Origin: Marinobacter orientalis
GTDB lineage: Bacteria; Pseudomonadota; Gammaproteobacteria; Pseudomonadales; Oleiphilaceae
NCBI RefSeq assembly: GCF_004792665.1
Contig: NZ_SRZX01000001.1
Coordinates: forward strand, 1,302,001 to 1,366,000
Reading direction: 5' to 3'
DNA length: 64,000 nucleotides
In this document: in pieces, positions 9,897 to 18,507 of the stretch
Layout: each line of letters opens with the position of its first letter
How positions within the stretch are numbered: the first letter of the stretch is position 1
Made by a program: the position numbers and the translations under genes
The notes under the pieces: generated by a model
Seen by the model: the letters and a program-made list of their open reading frames with translations, nothing else
What the model was told of the DNA's origin: nothing
Database searches by the model: none

Positions 9897-11015
9897 CTAT
9901 TCACAGAAAGGCGTAGCGCCCAGGCGCGCCGTTTCGCACAGTGCCTCGGTTGCAAGTTGCACGTCCGCCACATAGTACAGCGATGCCAGGCCGAAACGGT
10001 CCCGACCCAGATTATGAAACACCATGCCAAAAGCAATATCACCGGCGCTGAAGTTCTCGTGTTCGCTGGCAAAGTAGGCGGCCGGTTTCGACAGGGTTTC
10101 ATCCTCCAGCAGCGCGCTTACCCGGCCCGCACCGCCGTGGTAGGCCTGGACCAGCAGCAGGGTAAACAGCTGATCGCGTTTGTCTTCGGGCAGATCGCCA
10201 AAACGCTGGTTGAACGGCTCCCGCAGATTGCGGGCATTCTGGTTTGTTAACCTGAGGGCACAATCGATCTGTGCCAGCCGGTGCCAGTGGTTAGCCGGCT
10301 TGATCCGGCAGTCGCTGAGCGCCGAGGGAGACAGCTGCAGTATGCCTTTGGCATTTGCGGCGGAATGGGCCCTTTGCTGGCCGCTGCTTTCGATCAGTAT
10401 CTGGCCCGCAAGGTATTTTGGCAGGGTTGCGGGCAAGTTGTTTCGCTGCTGTTGTTGGCGGGTTCCATAGACATACATCAGGGCATCATGGAGAGGTCCG
10501 GGTTTCTCCTGTGCAGCAAATGAAAGATCGTCCCAGGCGCCCCAGATCAGCTCGGTGGGCAGTGTACCGAGATAACGGGCAACGGCTTCATCGAGGTTGA
10601 CATGGGGCTGGTCACAGGCGAGTGCGAAAGGGTAACCGGTCTCGCCCGGCCCACCGGCTGCCCAGCTATCCGCCCGGCCGCTGGCAGCGAGTGCAAGACG
10701 GGTATCGTTCAGGTGCTGCTGGGTCGCCTCGCGACTGCTTTCATCGTCAATATAGCCAAGGAACCGGCCGCGCATATCGAACAGAATATGCCGGTCCGTG
10801 TCAGAGCAGTACCCTGACTCTTTCAGAACCCAGCGCCGGATGGTGGTGATGTTGTGGTAAACCCCCTGGCTCACCCAGTAGGGCGAGCTGCGGATGATAT
10901 CGGTCCAGCTGTCCACCGGCTCTGGCGGCTGTTCGCTGGCGCCCGCAGTTGGTGTGATAATGGACGCGGCCATAAAAGCAGCAGCGAGTAAGCGACGTCC
11001 GGGACTCTTGTTCAT
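9897..11015 (-). CDS. Exported protein with lytic transglycosylase (SLT) domain
   Basis: A 372-residue periplasmic protein with a signal peptide (RRLLAAAFMAASIITPTAGA). In the C-terminal half GQILIESSGQQRAHSAANAK, followed by GILQLSPSAL, matches the goose-lysozyme/SLT pattern. Its Glu is the likely catalytic acid that would cleave the MurNAc-GlcNAc bond and leave the 1,6-anhydro product. The N-terminal 170 residues resemble nothing I can name. ATG at 11015 is preferred, with GAGGGA upstream, over an in-frame TTG six codons earlier. A peptidoglycan remodelling role is inferred from the domain only. The amidase is transcribed divergently 52 bases away. Confidence 0.75.
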   Translation of the reverse strand: MNKSPGRRLLAAAFMAASIITPTAGASEQPPEPVDSWTDIIRSSPYWVSQGVYHNITTIRRWVLKESGYCSDTDRHILFDMRGRFLGYIDDESSREATQQHLNDTRLALAASGRADSWAAGGPGETGYPFALACDQPHVNLDEAVARYLGTLPTELIWGAWDDLSFAAQEKPGPLHDALMYVYGTRQQQQRNNLPATLPKYLAGQILIESSGQQRAHSAANAKGILQLSPSALSDCRIKPANHWHRLAQIDCALRLTNQNARNLREPFNQRFGDLPEDKRDQLFTLLLVQAYHGGAGRVSALLEDETLSKPAAYFASEHENFSAGDIAFGMVFHNLGRDRFGLASLYYVADVQLATEALCETARLGATPFCE

Positions 11016-11067
11016 AGACGATGGTTCCCTCAATCTTCAGGGTTCAGAATAACAAACGGAATCGATC

Positions 11068-12555
11068 ATGAAGCAATCCGAATACCTCAGCTATGACGCA
11101 GTAGCGCTTGCAGACCTGGTTCGCCGCAAAGAAGTGTCAGCCCGTGAAGTCTGTGAGGCTGCCATTGAGCGGGCAGAGGCGGTGAATGGCAAGCTGAACG
11201 CGATCTGCTATCCCCAGTTCTCTGAAGCGCTGGACCAGGCCTGTCAGCCCGATGGTACCTTTTCCGGCGTTCCCATGCTGCTTAAAGATCTGGCCCAGGA
11301 GCAACAGGGGCATCCCTGTACGTTTGGCAGCCATGGCCTGAAAAATAACATCGCGCCACAGGATTCGGAGTATGTCCGGCGGGCCCGTGCCGGTGGACTG
11401 GTGTTTCTTGGCCGCACTGCGACCCCCGAGTTTGGCCTCAAGGCGGTGACAGAATCAAAGCTTTGGGGCGCGTCCCGCAATCCCTGGAATACCGACCTTA
11501 CTCCCGGTGGTTCCAGCGGTGGCTCCGCTGCTGCTGTGGCCGCGGGTATCGTACCCGTGGCGGGTGCCAATGATGGTGGCGGATCGATACGTATTCCGGC
11601 GGCCTATAACGGATTATTCGGGCTCAAGCCATCGCGCGGCCGGATTTCATCCGGCCCCTACGCCGGAGAGGCCTGGACCGGTGCGTCAATCGACCATGTG
11701 GTAACCCGCACCGTCCGTGACAGCGCGGCCATGCTCGACGTTCTGTCCGGCCCGGCGGTGGGGGATCCGTTCATCATCGCTCCGCCGTCAGCCCCCTATG
11801 CACAACTGATGCAGCAGGCACCGCGCCGGCTCAGAATCGGTGTCTTCACATCCTCTCCCTATGACACCGACGTGGCGAGGGAATATGTGGAGGCCGTGGA
11901 AGACACCGCGCGGCTGCTGGAGACGCTTGGACACCAGGTGGAATATGCCCGCCCGGAGTTCGACGGCATGGCGCTGGCGCGCTGTTATCTGGGCCTTTAT
12001 TTTGGCGAGGTATCAACCCTGATGGACAGGGCAAAAACCGGATTCGGCGCCAGGGATGAAGATTTTGAGCTGGATACCCGGCTGCTTGCCATGCTGGGCC
12101 GGTCAATGCCGTTGCCGGATTATGTAAAGCGGCGCCAGCAGTGGAATGACTTCGCGCGGGCGCTGGGGGCCTTTTTCCAGGGATATGACCTGTATCTGTG
12201 TCCCACGGCGGGGCAACTGCCTGCAAAGATCGGTGAGCTGGATACGCCTGGCCACCTGCAGGTGGCCGCCCGCCTGATGCTGAAGCTCAGGGCGGGTAAA
12301 CTGTTGCATCGCAGTGGCCAGGTGGATCAGATGGCGCTGGAAAACCTGGCCCGTACCCCGTTTACCCAGTTGGCGAACCTGACCGGCACACCGGCCATGT
12401 CGGTGCCCACGGTGTGGACAGCTTCCGGGCTGCCCGTCGGGGTCCAGTTCGGAGCGCCCCACGGCGACGAAGCGACTCTGTTGCAACTGGCGGCACAACT
12501 GGAAGAGGCCAGTCCGTGGTTTGGTCGCTACGAGCAGTTGGAGACGATGGCGTGA
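11068..12555 (+). CDS. Amidase signature family hydrolase
   Basis: A 495-residue amidase-signature enzyme, soluble and predicted to hydrolyse a carboxamide by the Ser-cisSer-Lys mechanism. The residues are visible: Lys73 in [10 protein letters not shown], Ser148 in the glycine-serine loop [14 protein letters not shown], and Ser172 in [11 protein letters not shown]. Length matches stand-alone amidases of the family. It is not GatA: it is alone, with no gatB or gatC beside it, and its C-terminal half (residues 230-400) differs from GatA. The substrate could be an aliphatic or aryl amide or an oligoamide; the sequence does not say. The ATG at 11068 is immediately preceded by a weak purine tract. 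Confidence 0.88.
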   Translation: MKQSEYLSYDAVALADLVRRKEVSAREVCEAAIERAEAVNGKLNAICYPQFSEALDQACQPDGTFSGVPMLLKDLAQEQQGHPCTFGSHGLKNNIAPQDSEYVRRARAGGLVFLGRTATPEFGLKAVTESKLWGASRNPWNTDLTPGGSSGGSAAAVAAGIVPVAGANDGGGSIRIPAAYNGLFGLKPSRGRISSGPYAGEAWTGASIDHVVTRTVRDSAAMLDVLSGPAVGDPFIIAPPSAPYAQLMQQAPRRLRIGVFTSSPYDTDVAREYVEAVEDTARLLETLGHQVEYARPEFDGMALARCYLGLYFGEVSTLMDRAKTGFGARDEDFELDTRLLAMLGRSMPLPDYVKRRQQWNDFARALGAFFQGYDLYLCPTAGQLPAKIGELDTPGHLQVAARLMLKLRAGKLLHRSGQVDQMALENLARTPFTQLANLTGTPAMSVPTVWTASGLPVGVQFGAPHGDEATLLQLAAQLEEASPWFGRYEQLETMA

Positions 12556-12704
12556 TGCTACGTACTGAAACAATAAATGACGTATTGTGATCCGTGATCA
12601 CCGCATCCACGTTTATCTTTATGGCCGGAACAGGCTATGCTGTGAAGCAGGGGGAACCCTTTCCCCCTGGAATATCCTGATGGCATCGAGGAGGCGAGCG
12701 TATT

Positions 12705-13337
12705 ATGAACCAACCGATGGCAATCGACGAACTGGTGTCTGTAGCACAGGCCGAAGCCATGGGGGAGCTTGATGCCCCGATGATGGCTATCGTTCTGTCC
12801 AGTGAACAAAGCTACGACTTGCCCATTAACTCTCTTGAAACCGATGCCGACAAGGCCCGCTGGGGACTGATCCTCCGCGCCGCCCGCGAGCATGTAGAGG
12901 CTGATGCGGTGGCCGTGCTGTATCCGGCGTGGACCACCATTCGCAATAAAAAGCCGGCAAAAGCCGACGCAATGTCCGAAGAAACCCCCGCCGCGGAAGA
13001 CCGCAGCGACGACCTGTTGCGGGGTGAAGATCCCGCCGAACCCATCGACACACTGTTTGTCCAGTTGCATACCCGCGACCGGATCTATTGGCGCGGCTTT
13101 GAGCAAATCCGTGATCCGAAGCACCAGCGGATCATCGGTTTCAAGCGTATCAAGGCCCTGTCTACGGAATATGGCCGCGATGAAGCGCCCTCCGTTACCT
13201 CCTGGCTCAACACCCTGTTTGAGCCCCTGCCGGACGAAGGCCAGGAAACTGATGTGGATATGGAGCTGGCGGATCTGCTGGAGGAACCGGAAGTCAGCGC
13301 GGCCCTGTATCCGCGCCAACTCCGCGCCCTGCATTGA
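12705..13337 (+). CDS. Hypothetical protein, no recognised domain
   Basis: A 210-residue soluble acidic protein with no signal peptide or membrane helix. It has a plausible start (ATG with GGAGG about ten bases upstream) and a normal codon pattern. The N-terminal half (ARWGLILRAAREHVEADAVAVLY) looks like a small alpha/beta domain. An acidic, low-complexity linker spans about 85-110, and the C-terminal part ends in an acidic helix (VDMELADLLEEPEVSAAL). I recognise no motif. It converges on the HDOD-GAF gene with a gap of 23 bases. Confidence 0.6.
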   Translation: MNQPMAIDELVSVAQAEAMGELDAPMMAIVLSSEQSYDLPINSLETDADKARWGLILRAAREHVEADAVAVLYPAWTTIRNKKPAKADAMSEETPAAEDRSDDLLRGEDPAEPIDTLFVQLHTRDRIYWRGFEQIRDPKHQRIIGFKRIKALSTEYGRDEAPSVTSWLNTLFEPLPDEGQETDVDMELADLLEEPEVSAALYPRQLRALH

Positions 13338-13360
13338 CACCAGGCCAGGGTTCGGATCGC

Positions 13361-14785
13361 TCAGTTCTTCGTCGCCAGCAAGGTGATGCAGAGCTGGGCG
13401 TTCTGGACCAGATGATTGAACGAGATCAGCTGTTCTTCGGAAGGCTGGTAATCATTGGCTGCGTTGTCCGCATAGAACAGCCCCACCAGGCGACCGTTGG
13501 CTTTCAGGGTGCCGACCAGTGCCGGCACCCGCGTCAGCCAGCGATCATAAGGGACGCCTTCCGGTCGTTTGTCCGGGAGGTAAATCGCGCTGGCAGAATG
13601 TGGCAGGAGCCGGCCTAATGGTCCGGTGCCGTCCCGGTTGATGGCCAACTGCTCGCGCCAGCCGTCGGTGCCCTTGCCACCGAGTTTGCGGGGCACCAGA
13701 CGGGTTCCGGAGCGGTCCCCCATCAACAGTACGACACGCTGCATTCCGACAGCCCTGTGAATACCTTCTATCACCAGTTGGCAGACTTCGTTAATGTCAG
13801 GTTTTTCGGTCAGGCTGCGGGTCAGATCCTGAAGAATGGCCAGTTGTAGCCGGGAGTCCACCGGCGGAGCTTCGACCTTCGCTGTTTTGCCCTCGCTCTG
13901 GTTACCGGGCATCAACTCCGTGACCTGGGGAATGCCCAGCGATACAGCCACCTTGGCGGCTTCGCCCGCGTTAACTTTGAGCTGGTCCCGGACTGTGGCC
14001 GGATTCTCGCCGATGTCCCTGCCAATCTTCTCCAGAACCTCGTCCATTTCCCGGCCGCTCCATCCGTTTTCGGACAGGCGCGCCATCTCTACCGAGTGGC
14101 GCACCAGACTGGACGCTACCGAATTGGCTTTGCCGGGTGATACCACTTCCTTGATGAACGGTCCCAGAGACCAGGCCTCTACCAGCCCCCGGGTGATTTC
14201 GGTGAAGGTGGCGTGAAGCACCTTCTTCTGGGCTTCTACCGGTGGTTCACCCTGCTCCAGTAGTGTCTCGAGTTCGGTGGCCTGTTCGGTTTCGCAGGAC
14301 CAGAACGCCAGCTCTCCGATATTCATCAGCAGTGCACCAATGAAAACCTCCTCCAGAGCCTGCTCATTCCGTTTCGGCAGCAGGCAGCGAGCCTGTACTG
14401 CAGCATGAATGGCCCGTGCCAGGCAGCGTAGCAAATGCGGCCGGTCATTCTTTTCCAGCAGGGTATCCACCAGCAGGGAAGAGATGGCCATGGATTTGAC
14501 TGAATCAAAACCGATCAGTGTGATGGCGCGGCTCACCGTGCTCACCTGTGTGCGTGTCTGGTTGTAGAACACCGTATTGGAAAGCCTCAGAACCTGGGAG
14601 GTGAGCTGGGCGTCATTGAGAATGACGTTGGCCAGCTCGTTGACGGTGCTGTTGCTGCTGTCTGTGAGCTCGTCGATTCTGCGCAGCGTATTCGCCAGCA
14701 CCGGCAGCTCAACTTTGCTGAGATAGGTTACCCATGCCTGGGTGGAGTTCATCCTTGCGGGCGGAGTTTCTGTTGTAGTGCTCAA
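13361..14785 (-). CDS. HDOD domain protein with C-terminal GAF-like domain
   Basis: A 474-residue soluble signalling protein. The N-terminal HDOD domain (about residues 15-210) is a catalytically dead relative of HD phosphohydrolases; ILNDAQLTSQVLRLSNTVFY and AITLIGFDSVKSMAISSLL are typical of the family. A helical linker follows, then a GAF-like sensor domain (about 300-465; VCQLVIEGIHRAVGMQRVVLLMGD). HDOD proteins usually act as scaffolds in two-component and c-di-GMP signalling. Start is uncertain: TTG at 14785 or ATG at 14752, neither with an ideal ribosome binding site. Divergent from metN. Confidence 0.85.
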   Translation of the reverse strand: MSTTTETPPARMNSTQAWVTYLSKVELPVLANTLRRIDELTDSSNSTVNELANVILNDAQLTSQVLRLSNTVFYNQTRTQVSTVSRAITLIGFDSVKSMAISSLLVDTLLEKNDRPHLLRCLARAIHAAVQARCLLPKRNEQALEEVFIGALLMNIGELAFWSCETEQATELETLLEQGEPPVEAQKKVLHATFTEITRGLVEAWSLGPFIKEVVSPGKANSVASSLVRHSVEMARLSENGWSGREMDEVLEKIGRDIGENPATVRDQLKVNAGEAAKVAVSLGIPQVTELMPGNQSEGKTAKVEAPPVDSRLQLAILQDLTRSLTEKPDINEVCQLVIEGIHRAVGMQRVVLLMGDRSGTRLVPRKLGGKGTDGWREQLAINRDGTGPLGRLLPHSASAIYLPDKRPEGVPYDRWLTRVPALVGTLKANGRLVGLFYADNAANDYQPSEEQLISFNHLVQNAQLCITLLATKN

Positions 14786-14989
14786 AATGGCGCGAGCCTC
14801 GGAATTGTTTTGATTACGTGCTTTTAATCTGCCAGTTTAGTCCAGTAGCCATGGCTGTGTCAGGTGGTCTGATGGTGTAAGGGGATATACCAAGACCGCG
14901 GATTCGGGTTTGACGCCGGTTTGGTTTATAATCGCCCGCTTTATTGCTGCACCCACAAGGCGCGGACAAGGCGCTCACAAGGCATAGCT

Positions 14990-15997
14990 GTGATTGTATT
15001 TGACCAGGTAAAGAAGTCATATCAGGTAGGTGGGCGGGCGATCCCCGCGTTGCACTCCACCAGTATGACCATCGAAACCGGCGAAGTGTTTGGTATCGTC
15101 GGGCATTCCGGCGCGGGAAAATCGACCCTCGTGCGCCTGATCAACCTGCTGGAACCGCCCACCGGCGGCCGCATCCTGATCGATGATGAAAACATCACCG
15201 GTTACAACGCCAGTGAACTGCGGGCCTTCCGCCGCAAGGTTGGCATGATTTTCCAGCATTTCAATCTGCTGTCCTCGAAAACCGTGGCCGACAACATCGC
15301 CTTTCCCATGAAACTGGCGGGTATCTATTCCCGCGCCGAGATCCGTGAGCGGGTGGATGAGCTGCTCAAGCGGGTCAGCCTGGCAGACCAGGCAAACAAA
15401 TACCCCTCGCAGCTTTCCGGCGGACAGAAACAGCGCGTGGGGATTGCCCGGGCGCTGGCCTGCCGCCCGACGATTCTGCTGTGTGACGAAGCCACCAGCG
15501 CCCTGGACCCGCAAACCACCCAGTCGGTGCTGAAACTGCTGGCAGACATCAACCGCGAGTTGGGACTGACCATTGTACTGATCACCCACGAAATGGACGT
15601 GGTGCGCCGGGTCTGCGACCGTGTGGCAGTGATGGATGCCGGCGAAGTGGTTGAAATGGGCGCGGTCAGCGACGTGTTCCTGCACCCGAAGCATCCGACA
15701 ACACGGGATTTTGTCTTCGAGAGCGAGAGCATCGACCGGGAAGAGATGCAACGGGACCTGGCACAGGCACCGGGACGCATCCTGCGCCTGACTTTCCGTG
15801 GCCAGTCCACCTACACGCCACTGCTGGGCAGTGTCGCACGGGAATCCGGCGTGGATTTCAGTATCCTCTCCGGCCGCATTGACCATATCAAGGACACCCC
15901 TTACGGCCAGCTTACCCTGTCGCTGGTGGGCGGCGATCTCGACATTGCCATGAACGCATTCGAAGCCGCAGATGTTCACGTGGAGGTACTGCGCTGA
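14990..15997 (+). CDS. metN: Methionine ABC importer ATP-binding subunit
   Basis: A 335-residue ATPase that powers uptake of D/L-methionine through MetI. The ABC domain shows Walker [10 protein letters not shown] (residues 38-46), signature [15 protein letters not shown] (about 140), Walker [13 protein letters not shown] and the switch His in LITHEMD. The C-terminal NIL regulatory domain (about 260-335), which binds methionine and shuts transport off from inside, is present. I chose GTG at 14990 because it gives the normal MetN length and has AAGG seven bases upstream; the open frame continues upstream into sequence that does not resemble MetN. A TATAAT at 14927-14932 is a candidate -10. The stop overlaps the metI start. 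No S-box or MetJ operator is seen. Confidence 0.94.
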   Translation: MIVFDQVKKSYQVGGRAIPALHSTSMTIETGEVFGIVGHSGAGKSTLVRLINLLEPPTGGRILIDDENITGYNASELRAFRRKVGMIFQHFNLLSSKTVADNIAFPMKLAGIYSRAEIRERVDELLKRVSLADQANKYPSQLSGGQKQRVGIARALACRPTILLCDEATSALDPQTTQSVLKLLADINRELGLTIVLITHEMDVVRRVCDRVAVMDAGEVVEMGAVSDVFLHPKHPTTRDFVFESESIDREEMQRDLAQAPGRILRLTFRGQSTYTPLLGSVARESGVDFSILSGRIDHIKDTPYGQLTLSLVGGDLDIAMNAFEAADVHVEVLR

Positions 15998-16674
15998 TGG
16001 AAGCCTTGATGGAAAACCTGCTGACCAACGTAGACTGGACCGAAATCGGCTGGGCCAGCTGGGATACCCTGGTGATGGTGGGCATGTCACTGCTGTTCAG
16101 CGTACTGATCGGTTTGCCGCTGGGCGTAATGCTGTTCCTGTTCGGCAAACGGCAGCTGCTTGAGCAGCCGGTAGCCTACGCGGTGCTGTCATTCGTGGTA
16201 AACATACTGCGGTCCGTGCCTTTTATCATCCTGCTGATTGTAATGATCCCGTTTACCGTAATGCTGATCGGCACATCGCTGGGTGTGGCTGGTGCAATTC
16301 CACCATTAGTAGCCGGCGGGGCACCGTTCTTCGCACGGTTGGTGGAAACGTCGCTGAGAGAGGTAGACCGGGGAATCATTGAGGCCACACAGGCGATGGG
16401 CGCGACTGTAAAGCAGGTCGTGTTCGGTGCCTTGCTGCCCGAGGCTTTACCGGGCATCATCGCCGGTATCACAGTGACTGCCATCACACTGGTTTCCTAC
16501 GCGGCCATGTCCGGTGTCGTGGGTGGCGGCGGTCTCGGTGATCTCGCCATTCGCTTCGGCTATCAACGATTCCAGACCGATGTCATGGTGATTACCGTTG
16601 CTCTACTGGTCATTTTCGTTCAGCTGCTGCAAATGGCCGGCGATCGTCTCGTGCTGTATTTCAGCCGAAAATAG
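15997..16674 (+). CDS. metI: Methionine ABC importer permease
   Basis: A 225-residue permease with five predicted helices. It carries the EAA-type cytoplasmic loop (EATQAMGATVKQVVFGALLPEALPG, quoted only by its ends here: EATQAMGATV to LLPEALPG) through which MetN couples ATP hydrolysis. The starting ATG overlaps the TGA of metN by one base, so translation is coupled. It forms the MetI dimer across the inner membrane. A family B stem-loop repeat starts 19 bases after the stop and separates metI from metQ. Confidence 0.94.
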   Translation: MEALMENLLTNVDWTEIGWASWDTLVMVGMSLLFSVLIGLPLGVMLFLFGKRQLLEQPVAYAVLSFVVNILRSVPFIILLIVMIPFTVMLIGTSLGVAGAIPPLVAGGAPFFARLVETSLREVDRGIIEATQAMGATVKQVVFGALLPEALPGIIAGITVTAITLVSYAAMSGVVGGGGLGDLAIRFGYQRFQTDVMVITVALLVIFVQLLQMAGDRLVLYFSRK

Positions 16675-16692
16675 AAACAGTTCGACATAGGT

Positions 16693-16799
16693 ATTCGGTT
16701 GGAATCCCCTTCCGAAAACGTGGAGCGCCAGGGATGGCGCGACCGAGCCCTACATGGATGTATTCACGGGCGTTTTTCGGAAGGGGATTGCAATCGAAT
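16693..16799. repeat. Family B stem-loop repeat, copy 1 (between metI and metQ)
   Basis: Outer arms at 16693-16720 and 16771-16799 pair almost fully (innermost part AATCCCCTTCCGAAAA). Inside lie a small hairpin, GCGCCA-GGGA-TGGCGC (16725-16740), and the conserved core GAGCCCTACATGGATG followed by TATTCACGG. The same plan occurs at 57916-58023 and 63086-63195 with different arm sequences. Its place inside the met operon could reduce or stabilise part of the transcript. Confidence 0.8.
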
Positions 16800-16853
16800 G
16801 CCGTACTCCCAGACTGAATACATTGTTTGCAGTATCCAACAGGAGAACAATCT

Positions 16854-17636
16854 ATGAATTTCAAGAAAACGCTAGTAGGACTGGCCGCCGCAGCCACCTT
16901 CACCGGCGCCGTGTCCGCTGAAGAACTGTCGGTAGCAGCTACCCCGGTACCCCACGCTGAAATCCTGGAATTCGTGAAGCCGAAGCTGGCGGAACAGGGT
17001 GTGGAGCTGGATGTGAAGGTGTTCACCGATTACGTCCAGCCCAACGTGCAGGTAGACCAGAAACGGATGGACGCCAACTTCTTCCAGCATCAACCGTACC
17101 TGGACGAATTCAACGATGGCCGTGGTACCAACCTGGTCAGTGTTGTTGGCGTTCACGTTGAACCGTTCGGCGCCTATTCCAGCAAGATTGACTCACTGGA
17201 TGAACTCGAAGATGGCGCAACCGTTGCCATTCCCAACGACCCCACCAATGGCGGTCGCGCACTGTTGCTGCTGCAGAAAGCCGGCCTGATTACGCTGGAA
17301 GATGACAGCAAGATCACCGCCACGCCCCGTGATATTGCCGAGAACCCCAGGAACCTGGAGTTCAAGGAACTGGAAGCCGCAACCCTGCCGCGGATCCTCA
17401 ACCAGGTAGACCTGGCACTGATCAACACCAATTACGCGCTGGAAGCGGGACTCAAGCCGACTGACGATGCCCTGATCATTGAAGGCGCAGAATCACCTTA
17501 CGTGAACATCCTCGTGGCCCATGAAGACCGTGCGGATGAAGAGGCGATCCAAAAGCTCGCCGAGGCACTGACGTCGGAGGACGTAAAGCGCTTTATCGAA
17601 GAGAATTACGAAGGAGCCGTGGTTCCGGCATTCTGA
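16854..17636 (+). CDS. metQ: Methionine-binding protein of the MetNIQ importer
   Basis: A 260-residue periplasmic NlpA-family substrate-binding protein that delivers methionine to MetNI. The signal peptide ends near AVSA-EE (residue 21), and the body shows FVKPKLAEQGVELDVKVF and VFTDYVQPNVQVDQKRMDAN as in other MetQ proteins. There is no lipobox cysteine, so unlike E. coli MetQ it is probably soluble in the periplasm. ATG at 16854 is chosen because AGGAG lies eight bases upstream; an in-frame start at 16827 would add nine residues before the signal peptide. It is followed directly by a strong terminator. Confidence 0.93.
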   Translation: MNFKKTLVGLAAAATFTGAVSAEELSVAATPVPHAEILEFVKPKLAEQGVELDVKVFTDYVQPNVQVDQKRMDANFFQHQPYLDEFNDGRGTNLVSVVGVHVEPFGAYSSKIDSLDELEDGATVAIPNDPTNGGRALLLLQKAGLITLEDDSKITATPRDIAENPRNLEFKELEAATLPRILNQVDLALINTNYALEAGLKPTDDALIIEGAESPYVNILVAHEDRADEEAIQKLAEALTSEDVKRFIEENYEGAVVPAF

Positions 17637-17647
17637 ATTGAGGTGGT

Positions 17648-17686
17648 AAAACAGAAAAGCCGGGCGCGTGCCCGGCTTTTCTGTTT
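17648..17686. terminator. Bidirectional rho-independent terminator
   Basis: AAACAGAAAAGCCGGGC pairs with GCCCGGCTTTTCTGTTT around a CGT-like loop, and the A and T tracts lie inside the arms. It therefore serves metQ on the plus strand and the peroxiredoxin gene on the minus strand. Confidence 0.92.
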
Positions 17687-17713
17687 AAGCAGATCGGTTT
17701 TCCGTGTCCGTGA

Positions 17714-18367
17714 TCACTCACCGCTCCAGTTCGAGCGTGGGTCCGGCGTCATCCTCAGGTAGGATTTTACCGCCTTGTATCCCTGCGGGAAACGCTGCTT
17801 GATTTCATCCTCATCCTGTAGCGACGGCACGATGACGACATCGCCGCCAACCTCCCAGTTGCCCGGCGTAGCAACCTTGTGTTCGTCGGTCATCTGCAAC
17901 GAGTCGATCACCCGCAGTACTTCGTTGAAGTTGCGACCGGTGCTTGCCGGGTAGGTGATGGTCAGGCGAATTTTCTTGTTCGGGTCGATCACGAACAGCG
18001 AGCGCACCGTGAGGCTGCTGTCAGCCTCGGGGTGGATCATGTCGTACAGCGCCGACACCTTGCGGTCCTGATCGGCAATGATCGGGAAGTTGACAGAGCA
18101 ACCCTGGGTTTCGTTGATGTCCTTTATCCACTCCTTGTGAGAGTCCACCGGGTCAACACTCAGTGCGACAGCCTTGACGTTTCGCTTGGCGAACTCGTCC
18201 TTGAGTTTGGCAGTCAGCCCCAGTTCAGTGGTACAGACAGGGGTAAAGTCTGCCGGGTGGGAAAACAGTACGCCCCAGCTATCCCCAAGCCACTCGTGGA
18301 AGCGGATCGGACCTTCACTGGAGTCCTGCTCAAAATCAGGTGCGGTATCTCCCAGACGTAAACTCAT
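17714..18367 (-). CDS. 1-Cys (Prx6-type) peroxiredoxin
   Basis: A 217-residue thiol peroxidase that reduces hydrogen peroxide, organic peroxides or peroxynitrite. Peroxidatic Cys45 sits in HPADFTPVCTTELG, and the C-terminal dimerisation region includes PADFTP-type surroundings and the late GDVVIVP element, as in Prx6. Length is normal for the family. No CxxC or clear resolving cysteine near the C-terminus is seen. ATG at 18367 is chosen because GGAGG lies nine bases upstream; longer in-frame starts give an extension without similarity. The cytoplasmic reductant is not evident from the neighbours. Confidence 0.92.
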   Translation of the reverse strand: MSLRLGDTAPDFEQDSSEGPIRFHEWLGDSWGVLFSHPADFTPVCTTELGLTAKLKDEFAKRNVKAVALSVDPVDSHKEWIKDINETQGCSVNFPIIADQDRKVSALYDMIHPEADSSLTVRSLFVIDPNKKIRLTITYPASTGRNFNEVLRVIDSLQMTDEHKVATPGNWEVGGDVVIVPSLQDEDEIKQRFPQGYKAVKSYLRMTPDPRSNWSGE

Positions 18368-18507
18368 GGTATTTCCTCCATTGGTGTTACCAGATCCCGG
18401 CTCGGGAAAACGCCGGAAAAGACAATAAGTACCTGCCACATACTATGGTGACGGATGGAGGAAAAACCAAGGGTGGTTGATCCAGGCCATCCGTCAACAG
18501 GCTGGCA

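Noticed and set aside
11068-12555. GatA subunit of glutamyl-tRNA amidotransferase
   Set aside because: No gatB or gatC beside it and the C-terminal half differs from GatA.
14910-14932. TTGACG plus TATAAT as a metN promoter
   Set aside because: The spacing is only 11 bases, too short for sigma-70. The TATAAT alone may still be a -10.
14786-14989. SAM riboswitch or MetJ operators before metN
   Set aside because: No S-box core or repeated AGACGTCT-like sites could be recognised in the 200-base leader.
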